From positions 2,542,001 through 2,606,000 of the forward strand of contig JAKZAN010000005.1 of assembly GCA_023053545.1 (NCBI GenBank): a stretch of DNA of 64,000 nt, written 5' to 3'. Under the pieces are notes generated by a model. It did no database searches and was not told the origin of the DNA. It saw only the letters and a list, made by a program, of their open reading frames with translations. Shown here piece by piece: positions 42,530-52,500 of the stretch. Both the position numbers and the translations under genes were made by a program. This stretch comes from Lepidurus packardi. Its lineage: Eukaryota; Arthropoda; Branchiopoda; Notostraca; Triopsidae. The first letter of the stretch is position 1. Every line of letters begins with the position of its first letter.

Positions 42530-43640
42530 CCGGCTTAACTCGTGCCAGCCGCCGCGGTTATACGATGGGGTTAAATAAAATTGTTTGGTGGAATTGAGTA
42601 GAATTTATTTTTAAATAATTTTTTGATTATATATTGGAGGGTGAAATCTTTAAATATATATTGTAATGATTATAAAAAATTGTATATCTTTTGAAATAAA
42701 GCTTTTACACTAGGATTAGATACCTAGTGGGTAGTAATAGGTAGTAATGATATTTTTAAACCTAAAGAATTTGGCGGTACTCTTACTAGAGGAACCTGCT
42801 CTTGTATCGATATTCCACGATTAAATTGACATGTTTTTGTTTTCAGTTTGTATACCGCCGTTGTCAGATTATTTAAAAAAAATATTATCTAGTTAGCTTA
42901 TTGCTGTGACATCAGGTCAAGGTGCAGCCGATAAATATGGGGGTAGTGGGTTACAATAAAGTTAAATTATTACGGATTGACGGTTATATAATTTTATTAA
43001 GGTGGATTTATTAGTAAATTAAAAATAAAATGTTTCTATGAAATAAGCTCTGAAGTGTGTACTGTCACGGTTCGCCTTTTTCAAGTGCTCTATTTCCTTC
43101 CCGTTCCCAAACCGAACTCCCCTCTTGTACATTCCTTCCCCTTTTTATATCACTTGGCGGTCTTTCTTCAGCGAATATCCCTCTTCAAACGTTGGTCCTT
43201 CATTGACCCTTGCCCTTCGCCAAGAATCCGCCACCCACTCCCAAAACGTGCAAATTAAGCAAGGCCAACGTGTTTTATCCCCTTCGATAGCCTCGGTTTG
43301 TCGCCCTCTCCGCAATCACCTTGCCATACCCCCTCGAGTCCCCAAGGACGACGCTTCGAAGAAAGCAGCCAAGGAGCCTGGGGAGCAACAAGGTTCAACA
43401 CGGGTACGGAACGCCACAGTACACATCGCCCGTCGCTCTCTCCTCTAAGGAGAGATAAGTCGTAACATAGTAGATGTACTGGAAAGTGCCTCTAGATAGT
43501 CAGACAGTAGCTAAATAGTTGAGTAATTCATTTACACTGAATTAATTTCTGTGCCCTTCAGAATAGTTAGAAAATATAATTATTGCTTATTATAATAAGA
43601 AAAATAATTTTAATACTTTTTGATTAAGTAATTAGTAATG
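42530..43640 (+). pseudogene. Nuclear copy of mitochondrial 12S rRNA (NUMT) with following tRNA-Val region
   Basis: Carries small-subunit mitochondrial rRNA landmarks in order: gtgccagccgccgcggttat (42542), ggattagatacc (42713), ggcggtac and agaggaacctgct, the ggtcaaggtgcagccgat region, acacatcgcccgtcgctctc (43421) and gataagtcgtaacatagtag (43455). The AT-rich sequence between landmarks is mitochondrial in character. After the rRNA end, ttcatttacactgaat (about 43527) looks like a tRNA-Val anticodon stem with a TAC anticodon. The fragment is interrupted by a solo LTR (43063-43418) and by nuclear sequence on both sides, so it is an insertion, not the organelle genome. Confidence 0.85.
43063..43418 (+). 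mobile_element. Solo LTR inside the NUMT
   Basis: The segment begins tgtcacggttcg and ends acgccaca, so it has TG..CA ends. It is flanked by gtac on both sides (43059-43062 and 43419-43422). Removal rejoins the universally conserved 12S sequence gtgtacacatcgccc. The 356-base length and 4-base duplication fit a solo LTR of a Gypsy-type element. It shows that the NUMT entered the genome before this insertion. Confidence 0.75.
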
Positions 43641-43650
43641 AAAGGTTGAG

Positions 43651-44224
43651 TTGGCGGAGTCTGGGGTCTGGGGAACAACAACAATTCAACCCAAGAGTTC
43701 TTTGAGATACCTGGGTTTGACCTACGACTCCCAACTACTTTGGACTAAGCACATAGCCATTCTTGCAGCTCAAAGCAACCAGATTTTGCTAAGGATTCAA
43801 AAACTAACGAGAGTTAGGAAGTCCCTCCACTGCTCCCAAGTAAGGAATCTTTTCCAGGCGACAATCACTTCAAAACTACGTTACGGATATCCGGCATGGT
43901 GCAATGCCTCTTCATCTAAGTTACGTCCAATCATCCAAATATTCAGACGAGGACTATTAACTATAACAGGTGCCCTGCACACGACACCAACAATAGCCTT
44001 GGAGGTCGAGGATTGGAGGATTGGAGGATTATGCATCCAGGCATTGGTGCAATTGGCCAACACCACAGGATATTGCAAGACACAAAACCTACACCTCTTG
44101 TACCGAAAGAGCGAGAGCCCTGGCCCTGGTCGCTTGGAATAATCCACCCACATGCCTAGCAGAAGCCCGGAAATGGATCGAAGAATCGATGATGGAGGCG
44201 TGGAAGAACCGGTGGATAGCATGA
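43651..44224 (+). pseudogene. Non-LTR retrotransposon reverse transcriptase fragment
   Basis: A plus-strand frame reads YLGLTYDSQLLWTKHI, then LTRVRKSLHCSQVRNL, SKLRYGYPAWC and RRGLLTITGALHTTP, the usual end of a Jockey/I-type reverse transcriptase and thumb. The frame ends at 44142, with remnants in another frame to 44224. It is a short 5'-truncated piece without a visible poly(A) tail. Confidence 0.65.
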
Positions 44225-44709
44225 TTGTTTGCGTTCCCAGTGCTAAGTAGGGAGTTATCTCACTAGATGTTAGGCTATATATGAATATAAACTAGAGCTC
44301 TAAAGTGCTCATTCGTGAACGTTTTATCCAAAAGTGTACCTAAAACTCTACAGAATTGTAAACAAGGAACAAATAAAATAATTGATCTTTGCTGCATAAG
44401 AAGTAAAAAATCTAATCCATGTATAGCTTTACTTCAATATAGAAATTCTCGTTTTGGAGTGAATTGTTAACATCGTAGTTAACGTGATCCTTGGTTTTGC
44501 ACTACTGCTGCTGCCGCTTTTGTGTGGGCGGAGACTGCAGTCATCACGTTGCCCGTTCAAGCTGTTCCAACAGTACTATAAGGTTGTTTCCAAATTCACC
44601 AACGCCACCTAGCGAAGATCTTGAGAACTAGTGTTCCGCCATTACAACCCCATCAATATGAAACTCTCGCATGATACAGTGGTATACTTTCTCTCGCTTG
44701 CCACTTAAA

Positions 44710-45102
44710 ATGGGTGAAAATCAAGACCCAAAGTGGACAAACTGCATAGAAAAGGTGGCTCAGATTACCGAGCAGCTAATTCACGAGTATTTTACCTCCC
44801 AAACGTCCTCAGCGAGACATTACAATAGGAGTGAACTATTTTTGAATGACCATTACGTTACGAACACGGAGACTCAAATTTCGGTCTGTGGGAAAGAAAT
44901 TCGCGTTCGCGCTAAGTGTCACAGAAGCTTCAAGAAAAACGACAAGCCACACAATGTTGAGTTTCTGCTCAGAACATCAAATGCATGCAAATCGTGGCAA
45001 GACTTAATTCTGTCAGCCGTTTGTTCATGCACTGTGTGTCCGTTCATGCATCCGGAGACTCCATTCCGGTGTACAGTTTCATTAGGCTCTGATTTGCTGT
45101 AA
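44710..45102 (+). CDS. SWIM-like zinc-finger protein fragment of a transposon
   Basis: A frame of 130 codons from the ATG at 44710. It reads KEIRVRAKCHRSFKKNDKPH, then DLILSAVCSCTVCPFMH. This matches the start of SWIM-type regions (AxCSCxAG..CxH) in large transposon proteins that also carry YqaJ domains. The last His and the nuclease part are missing, so it is a truncated remnant. It runs convergently with the THAP gene in the same element. Confidence 0.45.
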   Translation: MGENQDPKWTNCIEKVAQITEQLIHEYFTSQTSSARHYNRSELFLNDHYVTNTETQISVCGKEIRVRAKCHRSFKKNDKPHNVEFLLRTSNACKSWQDLILSAVCSCTVCPFMHPETPFRCTVSLGSDLL

Positions 45103-45222
45103 TGGCATCAAACGACATTTGACAAGATTTCAATTTTACTATCTCACGTTGTGCCAATGACAGATCCCGACGCGCCTCCTCCAAGGAGACCTACACATAT
45201 TATTTTAACATTGTTTGTTGAA

Positions 45223-46010
45223 CTACGCTGATTGTACCTTGAAGAGTTTGTTTTCGTTTTCAGCCCTGAACCTGGCAATTCTCTCCTTCGATACATCATA
45301 CATTAGTGATTCCTTCTCTCTCTTCATATCTTCCAACAGCAAAAGTAGTTCATCTACTGTTCGTTCAGTGTGTGGCTGATGCGGCTCAGAAGATAGTTGA
45401 ATCTCAGGGGTAGCAAGATTAAAACTGTCATCTGTTCGCACTGTTTGCGACTCAGATGGTTCAAGCGATTCTTGGGGCGACGGTTCAAGTTGACTGGAAC
45501 ACTCATCATTGTTATCGATTGGTTTACCTACGTCGAAGGTTTAAACTTCCAAATTATACTTTACATTAATGTACAAAGATATACCCTGCTCATTTACACC
45601 CTGAGCTTCATCTCTAAGGATACTCTCAGTAAGGAATCTGCGCTTAGCAGGTAGTTTTCTCGGCTTTGGACTTGGTTTAAAATAAAAAATGGAAGGTAAG
45701 ACACCTGGCCGAAGTAGCCGCCTTCCAGAAGGAGGATTGTAAGAGTAAAAGTCCTCCACTTTGTAATGCTTGGAACAAATTATGGTCCTTCTCGTTACCT
45801 GCATATAAACAAAGTCAGTTTTAATGTTAATGTACTTAATATTTCACTTGCTCTGAAATGTGGGCCAATGTCTCTTCTGATTCTCAAAGCAAACTGCTTC
45901 TGTAACTTCGGCTCTTTTGGTAGAACATGAAATGAGATTTTGGGCCCATCGCTCTTTTCCCCCAAGTTTCCCGTCTGGGATTTGCATCGAGGAACACAAC
46001 AATACCGCAT
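45223..46010 (-). CDS. THAP-domain protein with C-terminal coiled coil
   Basis: Three exons in phase, 46010-45852, 45798-45600 and 45527-45223 (220 residues). The THAP zinc finger spans the first intron: MRYCCVPRCKSQ, then IRRDIGPHF, then TIICSKHYKVEDF and LRPGVLPSIF, giving the C2CH pattern with the terminal Pro motif. The first intron is short (53 bases) and uses a GC donor (gcaagt). Exon 3 is acidic and ends in a coiled coil (LLLLLEDMKREKESLMYD). It lies within the inverted-repeat element and is probably its DNA-binding protein. The frame is intact. Confidence 0.7.
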
Positions 46011-46867
46011 TTGTATGCTTTAGAAACTCAACTAAGTGGAAAAACAAAGAAACAATAACACACTGATTTATGACAACTGCCAGCGAATGGGGTTGTAATG
46101 GCGGATTTACCATTGTTTCTCAATAGGTGGCGTATTTTGGAAACAACCCTATAATAGAACAGATTAACGTCGCCTTCGGCAATGCAGCGGGAACGTCGAG
46201 AGTTATACAAGAACCTACAAGCTGCAGCTACGTTCACGTTTGTTGTGACGATAACGAGTCTGCTTTTAAGTTTCGACTACACCAAATTGACAATGACCCA
46301 GAAACTGAAGATCCAGATCGTCAACGCCTTGAAATGTACCTTCACAATGATGGAAAGGAAGAAGCCAAGGGTGGAATGGACAATACTATGAAATACAGCT
46401 GGCGGTTCAAACTGGAGGTTGTAGAAGTTTCGAATAAGTTCTATCACATTTTCCAACTCAAGACTCAAGATTCACCTCCGATCATGACGCTAACTTTAAC
46501 AGAAAGCCAACAGTTCCATGCTCGCTTACGAGTTGGCAGCGAATCATTTGGGGAACAGATAAATATCAAAGTCACCGTCAAAGTTGTGATCGAATCGGAG
46601 TCTAATGGCGGTCAAGTGACGATAACGGCCACTAGCGACAGTTGAGACACTTGGGGGCCTTTTACCAAACAGCGTACCATGTTCGATTCCAGCTGGGGAG
46701 AATTTATTCGACCAAAATGGCGATTATATAGAGACAAGACTGGAACACCAACAGCTACCCGAACCCATATGCAACTATTCAAGGATTTCAAAATCTACAG
46801 ATACTAATGAAGCTAAATTTTTCCATTTGACAAATCTTATGGAGCTTTTCCCAGTCTAATTGTAGAA

Positions 46868-46873
46868 AATAAA
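46868..46873 (+). terminator. Polyadenylation signal of the secreted-protein gene
   Basis: aataaa lies about 220 bases after the stop codon at 46645 and just upstream of the hAT insertion at 46883. Confidence 0.45.
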
Positions 46874-46882
46874 TATCTGAAG

Positions 46883-48921
46883 CAGGCCCGTACCCAGGAT
46901 TTTTTTTCGGGGGGGGGGGGGGGGGGGGGTTTAACCCGAGAACTTGAAATCCTATTTTTTTCGTATACCATCTTAACCTATCAAGTTTTCCATATAGAAT
47001 GTAGAGAGTTAGACGATAACTATATACACATAAAGTTAATTTTCACATACAAACTAGCGAGAGTTTTTTTGTCGCCGTTTAGCCTGCCACTGTGACGTTG
47101 GTTCATGTTACACCTTACGGAGGTAATATCCGGTTGGTTTCATCGTATTTAACCCGTGTCGCAGAGGTGTTTCCCACAGCCACCACTAGGATGAGTCGAC
47201 GTCAGCGGCAATAAATTTAAATAAAATTAACTTGCTAATGAGTGTAACATTTATAAACATGAAGTGCACTATTTTGCAAAAACATAATATTAATATAAAC
47301 ATATAAATTTAAATAATAGTATAAATTGTCATAAACAAAATAAAAAATGCAGAAAATTATGAAAGTAGTTTAATAACGATAAATAAGTAATGTTACCAAT
47401 ATAATTATTTGCCATAAATTACTACTAACGAGAAATATGAAGCTTCTAGTACTGTTATGCTAAAATACCATACTAAGTAATACATATTATAAATAGAATG
47501 TCAAAATAAAAGAGCCATCCGGAAAAGCTATTGTTGATTCTCAAAAAGAAAGTTACAAGACGAAATCTAAACGACGATTTTTCTTCCCTGCAAATACATT
47601 TATAACTTCTTCAGAACAGAGAGGAACAGTTCTGTGTGCAGACAGAAGAGCTAGGCCTGTTAGTCTGTCCTCTCCGGTTGAGCTTCTCAAGCATGTTTTT
47701 AGCCTTCTCAGGCTCGAAACAAAGTTTTCTGCGCAAACCATAGAATCTCGATGAAACTGCGCTTCACTATGGCGTTTGAATTCTCCGAGCGCTTTTTTCC
47801 AATTATTAAAAGGCTTAGAAACAAATAGAGACAGTTTCTAATGCGAACCCTTACCCCTGTTTCTGCCGCGAAGAACACACAGAGCCTACAGAATGCTCCG
47901 TCTTCAGGCGGAGAATAGGAAAGCCACGAGAAACGGCCAAGCCAGGCAATTTGAAATTTTAGGTTTCTTGGTCCCGTAACGGGGAAACGGTAAGAAAAAT
48001 CAGGTACCGATGGAGATTTAAGTAAGTTAAGTTTCATAGTGGAGTCCAGCTCAGAGGACATGCTAACAAATTTTCCTGTCGTTTGGAAAAGCGGAAACCC
48101 GAGAAGTGGACGAGCTACCTGACGTGCAATCCTGCTTTTTTACTTCTTCAGAAGTATTTGCTAGCAAAGTCTCTATGGACACGAAAGAAATAGGTGAAAC
48201 ACTAATATTATTCTCTGCGGGCAGCAGAGAAGTACCTGGTTGCGATCCATTGGAATCGCCTGTGGCCTCTTGCTGGGTAGCTGCCAAGTCCTCTCGAGTA
48301 GTTGAACACCCAGGTCCAGGTGTTACAGAATTTTCCACCTTTACTGCCTTAGGTAGGAAGTAAGATTTGATGTCTACTTTGCGCTTCATAACTCAACATG
48401 TGAAATGATCACAGACCTAAACTGAGGTAACGAATCGAGAAACTAGCGAATACGACCTAACACGCTAAGCTTGTTGTCTGGGAAGTCTCAGATATGAAAC
48501 TGAGCTAGCTTGACTTCGACCACGTTTAAAAACTCCCGTGTTTTCCTTTCCACTCCTTTCTGCAAGACAGGAAGGGGATAATACGGGGGAAAGAAAAGGT
48601 TAGAAAAATGTTACTTGTGGGGGAGAAACAGCGAAGGCCCGAAGGAACGCAACGCAAAAAGAACATATGAAGGTTTCTCCAGCTCGCCTTCCTTTGCACA
48701 GCTTTCCGGTAAGGAAAGGGCAAAGGGGGATACGAAAAAGGAGAAAAGTTATCGCGTTGTTCGAGATTCGAAACAGTCAAACAAAACCAAAGCTCCATTC
48801 GAAATAAACTTCTCAAGTACCATATGCTAGAAAAACGTATATTTTTCATTTGCGGAAACATTTCGGGGGGGGGGGGGGGGGGGTTAAACCCCCCGAACCC
48901 CCCCCCCTGGGTACGGGCCTG
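46883..48921 (-). mobile_element. Internally deleted hAT element (2.0 kb)
   Basis: Terminal repeats caggcccgtacccagg (46883) and cctgggtacgggcctg (ending 48921) are perfect 16-base complements. Long G runs lie just inside both ends (46909-46929 and 48865-48883). No 8-base target duplication is seen, since atctgaag on the left faces gtagaatg on the right. The interior keeps only the two ends of a transposase. Confidence 0.8.
47553..48389 (-). pseudogene. hAT (ZMYM1-type) transposase remnant, centre deleted
   Basis: The N-terminal part (48389-48063) starts MKRKVDIKSYFLPKAVKVE and is acidic and Ser-rich. The next piece (to about 47840) holds the TTF-type pattern FSWLSYSPPEDGAFCRLC. Directly afterwards, at 47741-47553, comes the C-terminal dimerisation tail (SSLRRLKTCLRSSTGEDRL). 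The DDE core is therefore missing and the element would depend on another copy to move. Confidence 0.7.
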
Positions 48922-49587
48922 GTAGAATGTCTTATCGTCTCAGAAATATTAAACACGCTTTTAAAGATATAGTTTCCTGTCAGTTGTAGTCAACTAGACA
49001 ACTTCAAACATAAAATTAAATTTAAAATCTACATGCATCTAAACCATAAAAAAACTGTCTAAAATTGTGCTTGCCCAGCACTGCATTAGCAGTCTTGACG
49101 GGTCTAATCTTTAATTATTGTACGTTAATCCTAATTATTGCACAATAATTATTACTTATTCGCAAAGCTTATTGATTCCCGAAATAAAACGGTAAAAACC
49201 TTTCTCTTAATTATTATACCTTTTATGAGGCTATTAAATCCAACCAGCATATTGGAATACAAACAGGTGGTGTAACACATTTACTTATATTTGGCACCAA
49301 GTGTATAAGAACAAAATATCTACAAGTAAACATGTTTCCAAATGCTGATATGTGCGCTGTAAAATTGTCGGGTGGGCAAATTATTGAGCGCTTGTACAGC
49401 AAAATCCCAGCTTTAAAACAAAAAAAACAAAAACCCTAATGTCACTGGTTATCTCAAAACGATACATAAGTTTCGCGTAACGAAACCACGCGCTTGTCAT
49501 TAATATCACTGTTAAGAAGCCCAATGCAAAGGCTTCTCACCATCAGATTCCATACATCCAATAGAGCAACGGATTACAAATTCATAC
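48922..49587. other. 3' flank of the DAAM gene; no gene seen
   Basis: AT-rich sequence downstream of the formin stop codon that probably includes its 3' untranslated region. No clear minus-strand polyadenylation signal close to the stop could be picked out. Confidence 0.4.
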
Positions 49588-52500
49588 TTATGGAGCATTT
49601 TTTCTGATGACCCTTTCTCGACTACTCTCACGTGACAGTAAACTCGACGCCGAATTCCTTGTCGGTGAACTGGAAGCCGCACTAGCTCTCCTTCGGTAGC
49701 GTCGCATTTTAGCTAAATCTTCCCCAAAGACATCCCCTGTCCTCAACGCCGAAATTAGGTCATCAAACTCGCCTTTATCGGTCCCGTTTGCATGGCCATT
49801 ACTTAATCCATTCGTGACCCGACTTAGAACTCCATTGTGTTGCTTGCTATGCTTCCTTTCAATAGTCCGCTTCCGCAGCTAAAAGCAAACATGATTTTTT
49901 TAAGACGTTAGCTAAATGGGACATTTCCATAAATAACTCACCTCAGCTTCTTGTTGTGCTCGTCGCTCTTCTTCCTCCTTGCGCTTCTTAAACGCCTCAA
50001 TTTCTTGCCTGGCTTCCACAAGCGAGGTTAAGAAGACGTCAAATACCCCGAAGAATTCCTCGGGTGGCATGGAAGACGGATCGTCGCCAAAAAGCGTAAC
50101 CGCTTTCTCATACTATGAATGTATAAATACAGAAAGTCGTGTGAATGAGAGTAACACACCAGGATAATAGCTCTAGCTATGCTTACCCTGATTTTCATGT
50201 CATGGAAATTATCTTCCAGCTCGGAAAATTGCGTTGATGCAAAGGAAACAAATTCCTTCATGGCAGGCACGAATCTATCATGTGGGCTAAACGGTTTAGC
50301 TTGCGTGCGATGGAATTCCATTTCCTTTTCAACGGCGTGCAGGCCTTGTCGTAACTGTCCCATTTCCTTCTCCAACTCGGCCAAACTACACAGAAAGCGT
50401 TGGACCCGGATTTATGTAAAAAGTTACGGCTGTGACTGTAAACACACACAAAAAATAGTTTACCTGACTTTGGCTGCTTCTCGAATGTGTGGCATATCCT
50501 GCTCCAACATCAATACGTCTTTGAACTAAAAAGAAGTAGCAGTTCTATTTAAACTGGCTGAAAAAGCCAGGCTGAGGAATTACTTTGTTTTCCAATGTTT
50601 CTACGAGGTAATGGAGTAGTGTGACATTCTTCGTAGTGGACGACTTGGTGTCAGCCAATTTGTTTAAGCTGGACAAGCGGAATCCCCCCGCGTTGCCTCG
50701 CTGGCCTCGGTTCATGTAATTACCCACTGCCAAAACTATTTCCAAAACTCGCTTCAGCTTCTTGCTACGAGAAATCTCCTTGGATGCTTCCAAAATGGCT
50801 TTGATCTTAGGCTTGAGCTCGTTTAGCGACAGCGTGAAACGCTTCTTGTAATATAAAGACTGCAACCGTTGTTCATAATGGGGAATTCTACAAGAACATG
50901 TGTACGTATTTAGTTTATTATTAAACGAAATGCAAAAGTACGCATGAGGGCGAGAAACTTACCTAGAAATGTCGTATAAAAATTTGTCCGCGCGCGCCAT
51001 GTTGTCCACTTCTTCGGCATGTTCTTCAAGCAACGCTCGCTCTTCAGTCGAAGGAATAAATTTGAGTAATTGCTCTACCATATCAATAGGTAAGTTGTCT
51101 CTGCTATCCATTCCCAGAATCGCCCTAAAGAAATGAACAAACTAATTTAAAAGCACTTCATATTACAGCCATAGGAATGGCGCAACCAAAATTTGCAGTG
51201 AATGAAAAATACAAATTTGAAACAAAAATTACTTTGTGATATCTTCGTTGGCCATTTTTAACCTGGATAGCAATATTGTACAATTCTGCGCTCTGCGACT
51301 ATCGACTAGAGACAATACGCGTTGTTTGGTGCTTTGGGTGCGCCCCATCTGTCGTAAATCCTCCACAGATCCTTCGTTCTACGATCAAAATTGCTAATAA
51401 ATTGGAAATTCTAAGAGAATTGCAGTAAATGCTTACCGTCAAGCCGTTTTTCTGGTATGCAGAGAAAAGCTTGTCAAAGTCTTCCAAATCAATCACTTTG
51501 TACATCTTGGACTCTTCTAGTTCAGCCCAGATCGTACCTGGTACTTTATGGTCTGGTAACTTGGACCAATTAAATGACTTAAGTGGAGCTGACGAGGGAG
51601 GTACATCTTTCTTTATGAGGGTTTTGGCTGCAGCCATCATCATGGGTGGCGGAGGTAATCCTGGAGGAGGAGGAGGGGGAGGACCGCCGGAGGGTAATAA
51701 TGGCGCCATCGGTGGCGGTGGCGGGGGCGGTTTTGGTGCGACGATGGCCAATGAGTTTGCGGTACTACCCGTACCAGTGCCACTGACGTGATTTTGTAAT
51801 TGACTTTGTAGCTGGCTTAATTGATACTCTAACTCTGAAACTTTCTGCTTGGCCTCCAAGTGCAGCGAGGTTTCTCGTTCTAATTTGTCCTTTGCTCGTG
51901 CCAAAGAAGCCTCTACGTCTTCCTAATGGTGCAAACCATTATTACTAATTAGTATAGTGCTTTGCTGAAAACTTAAGATTTCCCTACCTTCTCCTGAAGC
52001 CGAAGGTCTAATTCTTGTTCTTTGGCAGCAACGCGAGATAGTAATTCTCCATTTTCTTTCTCAAACTCCTCAGCTTTGGTCTGTGCAGCTACCAATTCTT
52101 GTTCAGTTGCCAGCCTTCGGGTAAACGCGTAAAAATTGTCCATTGAAATAATACATTAATTATACATTTTAGTGAACGAAAAGTTACTTCTTAAATGCCT
52201 AAAACAAAATTATCCATTGAAATAAATAAAACAAAACTACAAATTTAAATAAATACTATAAAAATTATAAAATGTACAGAAAAAAAAATAATCAAAACTT
52301 CTGACTTACAGATGGACTAATTCCTTGACGTTAATTTCCAATGCAGAAATGTCATAATTCTCGCCGTTCTCGGTTTGCAGCACGATCTGCTGCACAATAC
52401 GATCAAAAAGCAACCAATAATAGGGATGAGCACCGTAATCCACTACAACAAACAATAATACACGTTATAAAACACAATAAAAAATCGTTCTCAAATAACT

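Larger units (their letters stand above)
44574..46157. mobile_element. THAP/SWIM DNA transposon remnant (1.6 kb) in a host exon
   Basis: About 75 bases at each end form imperfect inverted repeats: ggttgtttccaaa near the tips and ccgccattacaacccca inside (44634-44651 against the complement at 46087-46105). The flanks repeat aacag (44569-44573 and 46158-46162). Inside are a minus-strand THAP gene and a plus-strand frame with a SWIM-like motif. P-type elements also carry THAP domains but have 8-base duplications, so the superfamily stays open. Confidence 0.65.
44484..46645 (+). pseudogene. Small secreted host protein gene, interrupted by a THAP/SWIM element
   Basis: Codons 44484-44573 encode a signal-peptide-like start (ILGFALLLLPLLCG..). 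The frame resumes at 46163 (INVAFGNAAGTSRV..) after the inserted element and one copy of a 5-base duplication, and runs to a stop at 46643-46645. Together this is about 190 codons. The mature part has the pattern YSWRFKLEVVEVSNKFYHIF, which recalls jelly-roll polysaccharide-lyase-like proteins, but I am not sure. The first codon is GTG where ATG would be expected. Either the start was lost or an upstream exon exists. A polyadenylation signal follows at 46868. Confidence 0.5.

Noticed and set aside
51429-51791. Glycine-rich plus-strand frame
   Set aside because: It is the complement of the formin FH1 exon with its proline runs.
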